This document shows positions 6,623 through 14,460 of a stretch of DNA of 14,831 nt, in pieces (positions within the stretch are counted from its first letter, which is position 1; each line of letters begins with the position of its first letter). Both the position numbers and the translations under genes were made by a program. Under the pieces are notes generated by a model. That model ran no database searches and was not told the DNA's origin. It saw only the letters and a program-made list of their open reading frames with translations. Origin of the DNA: an uncultured Veillonella sp. (GTDB taxonomy: Bacteria > Bacillota > Negativicutes > Veillonellales > Veillonellaceae); NCBI GenBank assembly GCA_900550175.1, contig URQX01000030.1:1-14831 (forward strand), read 5' to 3'.

Positions 6623-8059
6623 ATGTTGCGATTACAATCGGGGTTCGAGTTAGATTACGCTAACATATATAATGAAAGTTGCATACAAGAACGTGACGTA
6701 AATAACTTTGAGCGTGCTATACAAAATGTTTGGCGCCACACAAATATTTTACGCTCTACAGGCTTTGAAGAAGGTCATGTTTCAAAGGACGGCTTGCCTG
6801 AACCAGTACTGTTTTATCAACTTCCGTATATTTCAGAAGATGGTATTAATACACCTGCCATGTTGAAACGTCTTTATGAACTGCGGGACTATGCTCGCCA
6901 TAATATTGATACAGTTGTATCTGTAGGTATTGGTGGTTCTTATTTGGGAAGTAAGGTTATTTTTGATGTCCAATGTGGTGCATTTTGGAATAATCTTAGT
7001 ACAGAAGAACGCAACGGATATCCACGGATGTATTTTGCTGGATTTAATGTAGATGGTGACTACTTATCAGGTCTTATTCGTACTTTAGAGTACCAAGCTC
7101 AGCAAAAAGGACCTGATTATAAGGTGATGCTCGTCATTACCTCTAAGTCTGGCTCAACGATTGAACCAATGGCTAATTTTATGATTTTAGAAAAAGCCTT
7201 GCAAGATCGGAATATAAATTATGAAGTAGTAGCTGTTACCGATATGTCTGATGATGAACATCCTACAGTTCTACGCTCTATAGCAATAGAAAATCATTGG
7301 AAGACCTATAGTATTCCATATGGTGTAGGTGGCCGTTTCTCTGTATTTACTGAAGTGGGTTTTGTTACAGCAGCTCTTGTAGGATTTGATATTGAAGATT
7401 TCTTGGCTGGCGCAGCTTCAATGGATGCGGCTTGTCAAGAGGAGGATATTTTTAAGAATCCTGCTCTTTTAAGTGCCTTGCTAAAATATATTGCCTCTGA
7501 ACGTTATGGTCGTATAATTGAAGTCTTTATGCCGTATGGTGAAGCTCTTCATTCTTTATCTGACTGGTATGTACAACTACTGTCCGAATCTTTGGGGAAA
7601 ATGAGTAATACATGTTTACCATATGGTCGTACACCGGTTGCTGCAGTAGGGACTATGGATATGCATGCTCAAGTACAAGAGCATCAAGAAGGTCGCCTTA
7701 ATAAGGTAGTTCAATTTATTAAGGTTAAGGAGTGGCAACATAATCTGGTAGTGCCTAATACACATAGTCAATATGAACGGTTACAATCACTAGGTAATGT
7801 AGGAATTTGTGATATTTTGAACATTGCACTAGATGCCAATAGAGAGGCCTTATCTAGTGATAATCGTTTTAATATGACGATAACTGTACCAACATTAAAT
7901 GCATTCCATTTAGGAGAAATCATGTTTATGCATTGTTGGGCGGTTTATTTCGAGTCTATTTTTGCTGGTGTTGATGCCTTTGACCAACCAGGTGTTGAGG
8001 TCTATAAACGTCTCATTGGCCCAAAATTGGCTAATGTAAAGAATAGCGAACATTCATAA
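6623..8059 (+). CDS. pgi: Glucose-6-phosphate isomerase
   Basis: A 478-residue cytosolic phosphoglucose isomerase that interconverts glucose-6-phosphate and fructose-6-phosphate. It is of the compact Firmicute length, against about 550 in E. coli. Visible family blocks are VGIGGSYLGSK at 101-111, the phosphate-binding TSKSGSTIEP at 173-182, GVGGRFSVF at 234-242, QLLSESLGK at 318-326 with the catalytic base Glu322, MDMHAQVQEHQEG at 345-357 with His348, and FDQPGVEVYK at 453-462 with the ring-opening-site Lys462. I chose ATG 6623 because AAGGAGA (6610-6616) sits 6 bases before it; a TTG three bases earlier is also in frame. galE follows after 9 bases, so the pair is an operon feeding UDP-sugar synthesis and glycolysis/gluconeogenesis. 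If this is Veillonella, a gluconeogenic role is likelier. Confidence 0.97.
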   Translation: MLRLQSGFELDYANIYNESCIQERDVNNFERAIQNVWRHTNILRSTGFEEGHVSKDGLPEPVLFYQLPYISEDGINTPAMLKRLYELRDYARHNIDTVVSVGIGGSYLGSKVIFDVQCGAFWNNLSTEERNGYPRMYFAGFNVDGDYLSGLIRTLEYQAQQKGPDYKVMLVITSKSGSTIEPMANFMILEKALQDRNINYEVVAVTDMSDDEHPTVLRSIAIENHWKTYSIPYGVGGRFSVFTEVGFVTAALVGFDIEDFLAGAASMDAACQEEDIFKNPALLSALLKYIASERYGRIIEVFMPYGEALHSLSDWYVQLLSESLGKMSNTCLPYGRTPVAAVGTMDMHAQVQEHQEGRLNKVVQFIKVKEWQHNLVVPNTHSQYERLQSLGNVGICDILNIALDANREALSSDNRFNMTITVPTLNAFHLGEIMFMHCWAVYFESIFAGVDAFDQPGVEVYKRLIGPKLANVKNSEHS

Positions 8060-8068
8060 GGGGGAACT

Positions 8069-9058
8069 ATGAATATTTTAGTAACAGGTGGGGCTGGTTA
8101 TATTGGGAGTCATACTGTACGTGCCTTACAACAAGCAGGTTATACACCAATTATTGTAGATAATTTATCTCGCGGACATGTAGAATCTATTCCTGAAGGG
8201 GTTACATTCTACAATATGGATATTGCAGATCCTAAGTTAGTTGATATTATGAAAGACCATAATATCATTGGTGTTATGCATTTTGCAGCTCATTCTCAAG
8301 TTGGGGAATCCATGGTAAATCCAGCTATTTATTATGAAAATAATGTAGTTGGCTCCTATCACCTTATTGAATCTGCTCGTACTGCTGGGGTAAAACATTT
8401 TGTATTTTCTAGTACGGCTGCTGTATATGGCGAACCAGAGGTAGTGCCAATTCGTGAAGATGCTCAATTGCATCCTACAAATGTATATGGTCGTACTAAG
8501 CTAATGATTGAAGAAATGTTATCTGACTATAGTTCTATTTATGGTTCTACTTATGTTGCATTGCGTTACTTCAATGCGGCAGGGGCTGACCCATCTGGTA
8601 CGATTGGGGAAGACCATCATCCAGAAACTCATTTAATTCCACTTGTTCTTGATGCGGCTCGTGGTAAAAGAGAACATATAACTGTATTTGGTACTGATTA
8701 TGATACAGCTGATGGTACATGTATTCGTGATTATATTCATGTTAATGATTTAGCTAAAGCGCATGTTTTAGCAATGGATTATTTGCGTAGTGGTGGAGCA
8801 TCACAAGTGTTTAATCTCGGCAGTGGTAATGGCTTCTCTGTAAAAGAAATTATTGAAACTGCAAAAGAGGTTACGGGCATTGACATTCCTGTTCAATATG
8901 GTGACCGTCGTGCTGGTGACCCAGGTACATTGATTGCTTCTTCTGAAAAAATTAAAAACTTACTTGGTTGGGATCCTAAATTTAGTAATGTAGCTGATGT
9001 TATTAAGGATGCTTGGAAATGGCATACATCTCATCCTGATGGTTTTAACAGTAAATAA
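8069..9058 (+). CDS. galE: UDP-glucose 4-epimerase GalE
   Basis: A 329-residue extended SDR with all the standard GalE features: TGGAGYIGSHTV at 6-17, Asp31 for NAD, SSTAAVYGEPE at 114-124, the catalytic Tyr140-x3-Lys144 in NVYGRTK, LRYFNAAGADP at 165-175, and the highly typical GTCIRDYIHVNDLAKAH run at 216-232. It interconverts UDP-glucose and UDP-galactose, supplying galactose for LPS or exopolysaccharide. The start is well supported by AAGGGGG at 8059-8065. It ends an operon with pgi, closed by a strong terminator. It is complete and shows no anomaly. Confidence 0.96.
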   Translation: MNILVTGGAGYIGSHTVRALQQAGYTPIIVDNLSRGHVESIPEGVTFYNMDIADPKLVDIMKDHNIIGVMHFAAHSQVGESMVNPAIYYENNVVGSYHLIESARTAGVKHFVFSSTAAVYGEPEVVPIREDAQLHPTNVYGRTKLMIEEMLSDYSSIYGSTYVALRYFNAAGADPSGTIGEDHHPETHLIPLVLDAARGKREHITVFGTDYDTADGTCIRDYIHVNDLAKAHVLAMDYLRSGGASQVFNLGSGNGFSVKEIIETAKEVTGIDIPVQYGDRRAGDPGTLIASSEKIKNLLGWDPKFSNVADVIKDAWKWHTSHPDGFNSK

Positions 9059-9095
9059 AATAATAACAAATCGCGTTGACTTGTTAATATAATGA

Positions 9096-9139
9096 ATGAC
9101 TCTATTAGTCACTTCGGTGACTGGTAGAGTCATTTTTTT
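9096..9139 (+). terminator. Strong intrinsic terminator with UUCG loop after galE
   Basis: A 17-base arm at 9096-9112 pairs with 9117-9133, with two T-G wobbles, around a TTCG tetraloop closed by a C-G pair, an unusually stable loop. A run of seven T (9133-9139) follows. It is 37 bases after galE and separates the sugar unit from the secretin module. Confidence 0.92.
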
Positions 9140-9187
9140 GTAGGAATTTAAAAGGACCGCCTAGAATATGTCAGCAGGAGGTGGAAT

Positions 9188-9955
9188 ATGAACTTACAAG
9201 AATATATACAACGTATTAAATTATGGATTGGCAAACAGTATTTTATTATTCGTCACTATAAAATCATTATCTCTGTATTCCTTATAATTTTAATAGGTGT
9301 ATTAATGGTTGGTATTTTCTATCCCCGTGAAGAGGAAACTATTCATATATATCCAGATACTAGACAGAAACATGATAACAATAATGATATAGGAACAAAA
9401 AAAGATGGAGAACTAAGAACGATAGAAACTGGTCGATTGCTATATGATGTGAGTACTGTAGAACGAGCTCATCCTTGGAGAGAGGTTTTTAAAGAGTTAC
9501 CAGATCGTGATTTACTTAGGGGAAATGAAGATACTAAGGTTGTAGATGAAGAGTTAGGTGGTAATGATGATGTAGATGTATTGGGAGATGTTAATTACTC
9601 TGGTAGTAATAAGTATAAAAGAGGACATAGAACTGATAAGCACAAAAAAAGAAGAGTACAGAGCAAGAGTAAGCAGATAAGTAGTAATACTATAAGTGTA
9701 AGGAATGATGATTTTGCGGATAATCAAACTAGCCCAAATTCACATAGGATTTTAAATTCTTCGAGTATAGAAGAGTCTGTTGAACTTGTGGGCATTATTG
9801 AGGGAAATCAAACTATTGCTATCCTTCGAAAAGGTACCGACGAGCAAGTGGTTACTGTTGGAAGTATTTGGCACGGAGTTTCTGTATCTAACATTAATAA
9901 AAATGGTGTAGAAATTATTGAAGGAGGTTCATCACGGTGGCTAAGGATCAATTGA
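9188..9955 (+). CDS. Single-span protein with GspC/PilP-like C-terminal domain
   Basis: A 255-residue predicted bitopic membrane protein. Residues 1-24 are cytoplasmic and basic, and 25-44 form one hydrophobic span. Residues 46-195 form a charged, low-complexity periplasmic linker with a strongly basic patch at 142-162. Residues 198-254 form a small beta-rich domain of the GspC-HR/PilP type, seen in the pattern VELVGIIEGNQTIAILRKG followed by VTVGSIWHGVSV and a terminal SRWLRIN. In type II secretion and type IV pilus systems this domain docks the inner-membrane platform to the secretin. The overlapping downstream gene is a secretin, which supports that reading. A conserved-looking ERAHPWREVF block lies at 92-101. 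The ATG has GGAGGTGG 5 bases upstream. The family call rests on the domain pattern plus the neighbour; sequence identity is too low to name a gene. Confidence 0.65.
   Translation: MNLQEYIQRIKLWIGKQYFIIRHYKIIISVFLIILIGVLMVGIFYPREEETIHIYPDTRQKHDNNNDIGTKKDGELRTIETGRLLYDVSTVERAHPWREVFKELPDRDLLRGNEDTKVVDEELGGNDDVDVLGDVNYSGSNKYKRGHRTDKHKKRRVQSKSKQISSNTISVRNDDFADNQTSPNSHRILNSSSIEESVELVGIIEGNQTIAILRKGTDEQVVTVGSIWHGVSVSNINKNGVEIIEGGSSRWLRIN
9921..9927 (+). promoter_or_regulatory. Shine-Dalgarno for the overlapping secretin gene
   Basis: AAGGAGG lies 9 bases before GTG 9937 and within the previous gene. It makes the GTG the credible start and implies coupled translation across a 19-base overlap. Confidence 0.75.
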
Positions 9956-11238
9956 GAGCGGCTCGCTTGTTTATTAGGAAGAAAATACTCAGAAATAGAT
10001 TCATCCAAACTAAAATACTACTAAAAATAATTGTACTAGTGACTATATCTCTATATGTATCGTTAGTGCCATCTTTTGTAGTATTAGCAGATAATGCAAA
10101 GCCAGCAGTAACTAGTAATCAAGAACAAGATTCGCAAAGTAGATCAAAAGAACTAATTACGATATCCGTTCGCAATGCGTCTCTAAAAGAAACTGTATTA
10201 GGAATTTGTCGTAGTTATCATATATCTGTTATGGGCGTAGAATCTTTAACTAGTAATATTACAGCTACTGTGCAAGGTGAAACGCCAGAAGATCTTATAA
10301 AAGAATTAGGCAGGCTATATCATTTTTCTGTTTCAAAAGAATACAATACAATTCTTATTGAACCAGATGATAAAGCTCTTGAAAATAGAGAGTTATATGT
10401 TATACAGCCAGAACATTTACCGGCTGAATCTTTAAAAAATATAATGGGTACAGTTGTGAAACAAGATAAAATAGCGGTGCTTTCGGAGCAAAATGAAGTC
10501 ATTACACATTTAACAAACAGTGAAAAACGACGTGTAGAAACTTTAGTCCATGCTGTAGATAAGGAGCCTAAACAAGTCCAACTAGAAGCAACAATTATTG
10601 CCATGGAACAATCCTATGCAAAAGAGCAAGGCTTTAGGTGGTCTTGGCTGAGTTTGACTGGCCATGGGGATGATAAGACTAACTCCTATGGGGCCGTAAC
10701 CTTTGGTAAAACACCTACTGGAGAGGCATACAAATTCTTTGTAAAACCCGAGTTAAGTCTCATGGAAAGTTCTGGAAAGGCTGTATTAATTGCGAGACCT
10801 TCTATTATGGCTATGAATGGTGAAACGGCACATATCTTGATTGGGGAACGCATTCCGGTTATAGAAGAAACTGAAGTAAATGGAGAACGCAAGCGCTCTA
10901 CGCGTTATGAAGAGGTGGGGATTAAGTTAAACTATACTCCTATTATTACTGCGGATGGAGGGGTAGATGCAAAAATTCATGCAGAGGTAAGCTCACCAAT
11001 CATGGTATCTGAAATGAAAGCTTATAAAATTAGTACGCGACAAGCACATACAAGAGTGCGTTTACAGCCAGGAGAGGTACTCGTTATAGGTGGCCTCATG
11101 GATAATAGAAATCAATACCAAATGCAAAAGGTTCCTATACTAGGAGATATACCTTTATTAGGTAAGTTATTCCGTCACAGTAGAAAAACAAAAGATTCTA
11201 TAGAGATGTTAATATTAGTTCGAGCAATTGTGGTATAA
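9937..11238 (+). CDS. Compact outer-membrane secretin (GspD/PilQ superfamily)
   Basis: A 433-residue secretin. An N-terminal basic stretch (1-30) and hydrophobic core (31-50) ending VVLA-DNA look like a Sec signal peptide with a long n-region. Residues 72-145 resemble the STN/N0 domain (ITISVRNASLKETVLGICR), and 151-210 a second small ring domain. Residues 213-433 are the secretin channel domain, with VQLEATIIAMEQ at its start, TRYEEVGIKLNYTP at 322-335 and the signature GGLMDN...VPILGDIPLLGKLF at 385-412. Secretins form large outer-membrane gates for type II secretion, type IV pili, competence and phage release, so the host must be diderm. It is compact beside GspD or PilQ (about 600-750 residues), having fewer N-domains. 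The 19-base overlap with the PilP/GspC-like gene shows a functional pair. No ATPase, pilin or platform gene is nearby. Confidence 0.9.
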   Translation: MAKDQLRAARLFIRKKILRNRFIQTKILLKIIVLVTISLYVSLVPSFVVLADNAKPAVTSNQEQDSQSRSKELITISVRNASLKETVLGICRSYHISVMGVESLTSNITATVQGETPEDLIKELGRLYHFSVSKEYNTILIEPDDKALENRELYVIQPEHLPAESLKNIMGTVVKQDKIAVLSEQNEVITHLTNSEKRRVETLVHAVDKEPKQVQLEATIIAMEQSYAKEQGFRWSWLSLTGHGDDKTNSYGAVTFGKTPTGEAYKFFVKPELSLMESSGKAVLIARPSIMAMNGETAHILIGERIPVIEETEVNGERKRSTRYEEVGIKLNYTPIITADGGVDAKIHAEVSSPIMVSEMKAYKISTRQAHTRVRLQPGEVLVIGGLMDNRNQYQMQKVPILGDIPLLGKLFRHSRKTKDSIEMLILVRAIVV

Positions 11239-11239
11239 T
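11231..11239 (+). promoter_or_regulatory. Candidate extended -10 promoter for the ABC-F gene
   Basis: TGGTATAAT (perfect TATAAT at 11234-11239 with TGn) spans the secretin stop codon and repeats the core seen before pgi. No clear -35 is present. The predicted start near 11246 gives a leader of about 20 bases that keeps the AGGAGG site. Read-through from the secretin gene is the alternative. Confidence 0.45.
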
Positions 11240-11266
11240 AAAGGGTAAATGATTAGGAGGTTATGA

Positions 11267-13186
11267 ATGGAACGCATTCGAATGATAGGCCTTGGAAAAT
11301 CATTTGGGGTGCGCCAAGTATTTTCCAATGTGTCTTTTGAGATAAAAGAAGGTGATCGACTAGCCTTAGTAGGTCCTAATGGGGCTGGGAAATCTACCTT
11401 ATTAAAATGCATATTAGGCTATGAAGAGCTAGATGAAGGAAATGTGGTTAAGTCTCCTGTAGCAAGCATTGGTTACTTACAACAAGATGTAAATCTAGGA
11501 GATGATAGTTTAGCTACAGAAATTGAAAAAGCTTGGGCTGATGTCCATGTACTAGAAGAGCAACTAAAAGAGCTTACCACACGCTTGGAAACTGAAGAGG
11601 CTAGTGAGGCAGATTTACAGCGATTAGATTATTTACAAAATCGTCTAGAATGGCTTGGTGGATATGATTATGAGCAAAAAACTAAGCGCATCATTTATGG
11701 TCTTGGCTTTACCGATGAGGATTTAGATAAGCCAGCCAGTGCTTTTTCTGGTGGGCAAAAAACTCGTATTAATTTAGCTAAGGCTTTGGTACGTCGTCCA
11801 GACTTTTTGTTCTTAGATGAACCAACTAACCATTTAGATATGGACATGTTAGAGTGGTTAGAAGGATATTTGTCTGCCTATCATGGCGGTATTCTCATTG
11901 TCAGCCATGACCGCTATTTCTTAGACCGTATTGTGACTGGCGTTGTAGAATTGGATAATCATAAGGCCACAACTTATCGTGGTAATTATAGTCGGTATAT
12001 TCAACAGCGGGATGAACGGTTGAAAGCGGATATGGTGGCCTATGAGAAACAACAGGAGTACATCAAAAAGACAGAGGCTTATATAGATAAATACCGTGCA
12101 GGTATTAAATCTAAAATGGCTCGTGGTCGTCAATCTCAATTGAATCGTCTAGAACGACTTGATGCACCGGTAACTTCACATCATTTACAATTTTCTTTTC
12201 CTCCTGCTGCGATGAGTGCCGATAAGGTTCTAGTTCTAGATCATTTATCAGTAGGATATGGTGAAAGTCCTGTCATTGATGATATATCACTTGTAGTACG
12301 ACGAGGTGAATCAGTAGCCCTTATTGGACCTAACGGGGCTGGTAAATCAACACTCGTAAAAACTATAGTAGGTGAATTATTCCCTGAGAATGGTCACGTT
12401 GATATCGGTAATCGCGTACAAGTGGGATACTTCTCGCAAGAGCACGAGGAATTACATGATTCTTGGCAGGTAGTAGAAGAGGTTATGAACCATTTTAACT
12501 ACACTGAAGAAAAGGCCCGCAATGTATTAGGCTCATTCCTATTTAAAAGGGATGATGTATTTAAGTTGGTAGGCGACTTATCCGGTGGTGAGAGAGCTCG
12601 GTTAGCATTGTTAAAATTATTCCTTCAAGGAGATAATTTCCTTATCCTAGACGAACCGACAAACCATTTAGACATTCCAACACGTGAAATAGTGGAAGAA
12701 GCATTACAACAATTTGAAGGTACTGCTTTTATTATTTCCCATGACAGATATTTCTTGGATCAAGTTTCTACCAAAACCATCGTTTTAGATGATGGAAAAA
12801 TTACCGAATATCTCGGTAATTACTCGTACTACAAAGAAAAGTTGAAAGAACAAGAAGACCTATTAGCATTAGCTAATGAGCAGAACTGGGAAGTTAATAA
12901 GGTTGATACTAAAATTATAGAAAATGTTGAAACCGCATCTTCTGTATCTGAAAATACGGAAGATAATCAAAAGAAACCTAATGCTTATATGGTGGAAAAG
13001 CAATTGACTGAGGTAGAGTCTGAAATTGCTCGTTTAGAAGCAACAATGAAGATGTATGAAGTTCAATTGGCTAATCCTGTAGTACAGCAAGATTTAGATG
13101 AAATGTCCAAAATTTCCATACAAATTGAATCAACACAAAGTGAGTTAGATGCATTATATGAAAAATGGGAACGACTATCTGAATAA
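11267..13186 (+). CDS. ABC-F family ATPase (ribosome-associated)
   Basis: A 639-residue soluble protein with two ABC domains and no membrane segment. ABC1 has Walker A GPNGAGKST at 36-44, signature FSGGQ at 160-164 and Walker B LFLDEPTNHLD at 181-191. A charged, coiled inter-domain linker (about 237-315, the P-site tRNA-interaction motif region) follows. ABC2 has Walker A GPNGAGKST at 354-362, signature LSGGE at 438-442 and Walker B LILDEPTNHLD at 459-469. Residues 525-639 form an acidic linker and then a C-terminal coiled coil, as in YdiF/Uup-type members. ABC-F proteins bind the ribosomal E site and relieve stalling or tune translation; some protect against antibiotics. The linker gives no visible sign that this is a resistance determinant, so a housekeeping role is likelier. 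The start follows AGGAGG at 11255-11260 by 6 bases. It is complete. Confidence 0.93.
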   Translation: MERIRMIGLGKSFGVRQVFSNVSFEIKEGDRLALVGPNGAGKSTLLKCILGYEELDEGNVVKSPVASIGYLQQDVNLGDDSLATEIEKAWADVHVLEEQLKELTTRLETEEASEADLQRLDYLQNRLEWLGGYDYEQKTKRIIYGLGFTDEDLDKPASAFSGGQKTRINLAKALVRRPDFLFLDEPTNHLDMDMLEWLEGYLSAYHGGILIVSHDRYFLDRIVTGVVELDNHKATTYRGNYSRYIQQRDERLKADMVAYEKQQEYIKKTEAYIDKYRAGIKSKMARGRQSQLNRLERLDAPVTSHHLQFSFPPAAMSADKVLVLDHLSVGYGESPVIDDISLVVRRGESVALIGPNGAGKSTLVKTIVGELFPENGHVDIGNRVQVGYFSQEHEELHDSWQVVEEVMNHFNYTEEKARNVLGSFLFKRDDVFKLVGDLSGGERARLALLKLFLQGDNFLILDEPTNHLDIPTREIVEEALQQFEGTAFIISHDRYFLDQVSTKTIVLDDGKITEYLGNYSYYKEKLKEQEDLLALANEQNWEVNKVDTKIIENVETASSVSENTEDNQKKPNAYMVEKQLTEVESEIARLEATMKMYEVQLANPVVQQDLDEMSKISIQIESTQSELDALYEKWERLSE

Positions 13187-13220
13187 CTTATAATAGTATA
13201 TATTATTATAGAGTTATTTT
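13184..13220 (+). terminator. AT-rich hairpin after the ABC-F gene
   Basis: TAACTTATAATA (13184-13195) pairs with 13204-13216, with one bulged G at 13211 and an 8-base loop. ATTTT follows. The stem starts on the stop codon and has one G-C pair, so termination would be moderate at best. Confidence 0.45.
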
Positions 13221-13222
13221 AA

Positions 13223-13252
13223 TTGACAAAAAATTGAAAACTCTAATAATAT
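13223..13252 (+). promoter_or_regulatory. Promoter for livJ
   Basis: There is a perfect TTGACA at 13223-13228 and, 18 bases on, TAATAT at 13247-13252 within a very AT-rich stretch. Transcription would start near 13259, about 37 bases before the livJ ATG, leaving a leader that contains the AGGAAGGG ribosome site. No operator or riboswitch fold is evident in the 109-base gap. Confidence 0.65.
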
Positions 13253-13295
13253 AGATATAGATTTAAAGTTTTATGTTTCAAAGGAAGGGTGTAGC

Positions 13296-14444
13296 ATGAA
13301 TAAATCCATGTTAAAAAAAGCAGCCATTTTTGGTCTTGCTGGTGTAATGGCAGTTGCTGCAGGTTGTGGCAGCAATAAAGATGCAGGTAATGCAAATAGC
13401 AATGAAGCTAAAATTGCATTGTTAACAACAACAACTGGTGGTGCAGCGGCATATGGTGAATCCATTAAAGCTGGTGCAGAATTGGCAGTAAGCGAAATCA
13501 ACGCTGATGCAAATGCTGTAAAAATCAACTTGTTAGTAGAAGATACTAAAGGTGATAAAAACGAAGCTATCAATGCAATGAATAAAGTAATTTCTAAGGA
13601 TAAAGTTGTAGCTGTTATTGGACCAATGTTATCTGGTGAAATGATGGCAGCAGGTCCTGTAGCAAACAAAAGCAAAATCGTAGCTCTTGGTACATCTACA
13701 ACTGCTGAAGGTATTACAGATATCGGCGATTACATTTTCCGTAACGCTGTACCAGAATCCTTGGCTGTAGATACTGCAATTAAAGAAGCACATAAAACTT
13801 TAGGCTTCAAAACTGCAGCTATTATGTACTCCAACAACAATGACCAAATGGTATCTGTAAATAATACAGCTCGTAAAGCATTGGAATCTGAAGGCGTACA
13901 AATCGTTGATACTGAAACATTTGCAGATAAAGATACTGACTTCTCTGCACAATTAACTAAGATTCAACAAGCAAAACCTGATGTCATCGTAGTTGCTTCT
14001 CTTTACCAAGAAGGCGCATTGATTATGAAAAAAATGCGTGAAATGGGTATGAATCAACCTGTAATTGGTTCTAATGGTTTCAACAGCCCTGAATTCATTA
14101 AAATTGCAGGCGCTGCAGCTGATGGTGTTATCGTAGGTACACCTTGGTTCCCTAACAAAGACGATCAAAAGGTAAAAGACTTCCGTAAAGCTTACAAAGA
14201 TAAATACGGTAAAGAACCAGACCAATTCGCAGCTCAAGCTTATGATGCTGTATACCTCTATGAAGCAGCTTTGAAAAAAGCGGGTTCTACTACAGATCGT
14301 GAAAAATTCCGCGATGCTTTGAAAAATATTGCTGACTTCGTTGGTGTAACTGGTCAATTCAAGTTCAACGAAAAACGCGACCCTTCCATGGAAGTTCAAG
14401 TTTTACAAATTAAAAACGGTCAATTTGACGCATTAAAAAAATAA
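13296..14444 (+). CDS. livJ: Branched-chain amino-acid ABC transporter substrate-binding lipoprotein
   Basis: A 382-residue periplasmic-type binding protein. The N-terminus has a basic start (KSMLKKA), a hydrophobic core and a lipobox VAAGC with Cys24 as the lipidation site, followed by a polar linker. Mature residues from about 39 match the type I periplasmic binding fold of LivJ/LivK: IALLTTTTGGAAAYGESIKAG-like opening strands, VAVIGPMLSGEMMAAGPVA at 108-126, DVIVVASLYQEGALIMKKMR near 229-248 and AQAYDAVYLYEAALKKAG at 313-330. It binds an amino acid (Leu, Ile or Val by family; the ligand is not proven) and delivers it to the permease encoded next. It has its own promoter. Its codons use more C-ending and GCA/GTA/AAA forms than the neighbours, as in highly expressed genes. 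The livH start is 16 bases downstream. Confidence 0.93.
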   Translation: MNKSMLKKAAIFGLAGVMAVAAGCGSNKDAGNANSNEAKIALLTTTTGGAAAYGESIKAGAELAVSEINADANAVKINLLVEDTKGDKNEAINAMNKVISKDKVVAVIGPMLSGEMMAAGPVANKSKIVALGTSTTAEGITDIGDYIFRNAVPESLAVDTAIKEAHKTLGFKTAAIMYSNNNDQMVSVNNTARKALESEGVQIVDTETFADKDTDFSAQLTKIQQAKPDVIVVASLYQEGALIMKKMREMGMNQPVIGSNGFNSPEFIKIAGAAADGVIVGTPWFPNKDDQKVKDFRKAYKDKYGKEPDQFAAQAYDAVYLYEAALKKAGSTTDREKFRDALKNIADFVGVTGQFKFNEKRDPSMEVQVLQIKNGQFDALKK

Positions 14445-14460
14445 AAGTTGAGGTAGTATA

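Noticed and set aside
9076..9093. TTGACT and TATAAT after galE
   Set aside because: The hexamers are only 6 bases apart, and the start would fall within the terminator stem.
11263..11265. ATG four bases before the ABC-F start
   Set aside because: It is in another frame and does not lead into the ABC-F protein.
13271..13675. 134-codon antisense reading frame under livJ
   Set aside because: Its sequence is the complement of a well-supported gene with biased codons; it has no ribosome site or family match.
13953..14399. 148-codon antisense reading frame under livJ
   Set aside because: Same reasons; the composition is that of a shadow frame.
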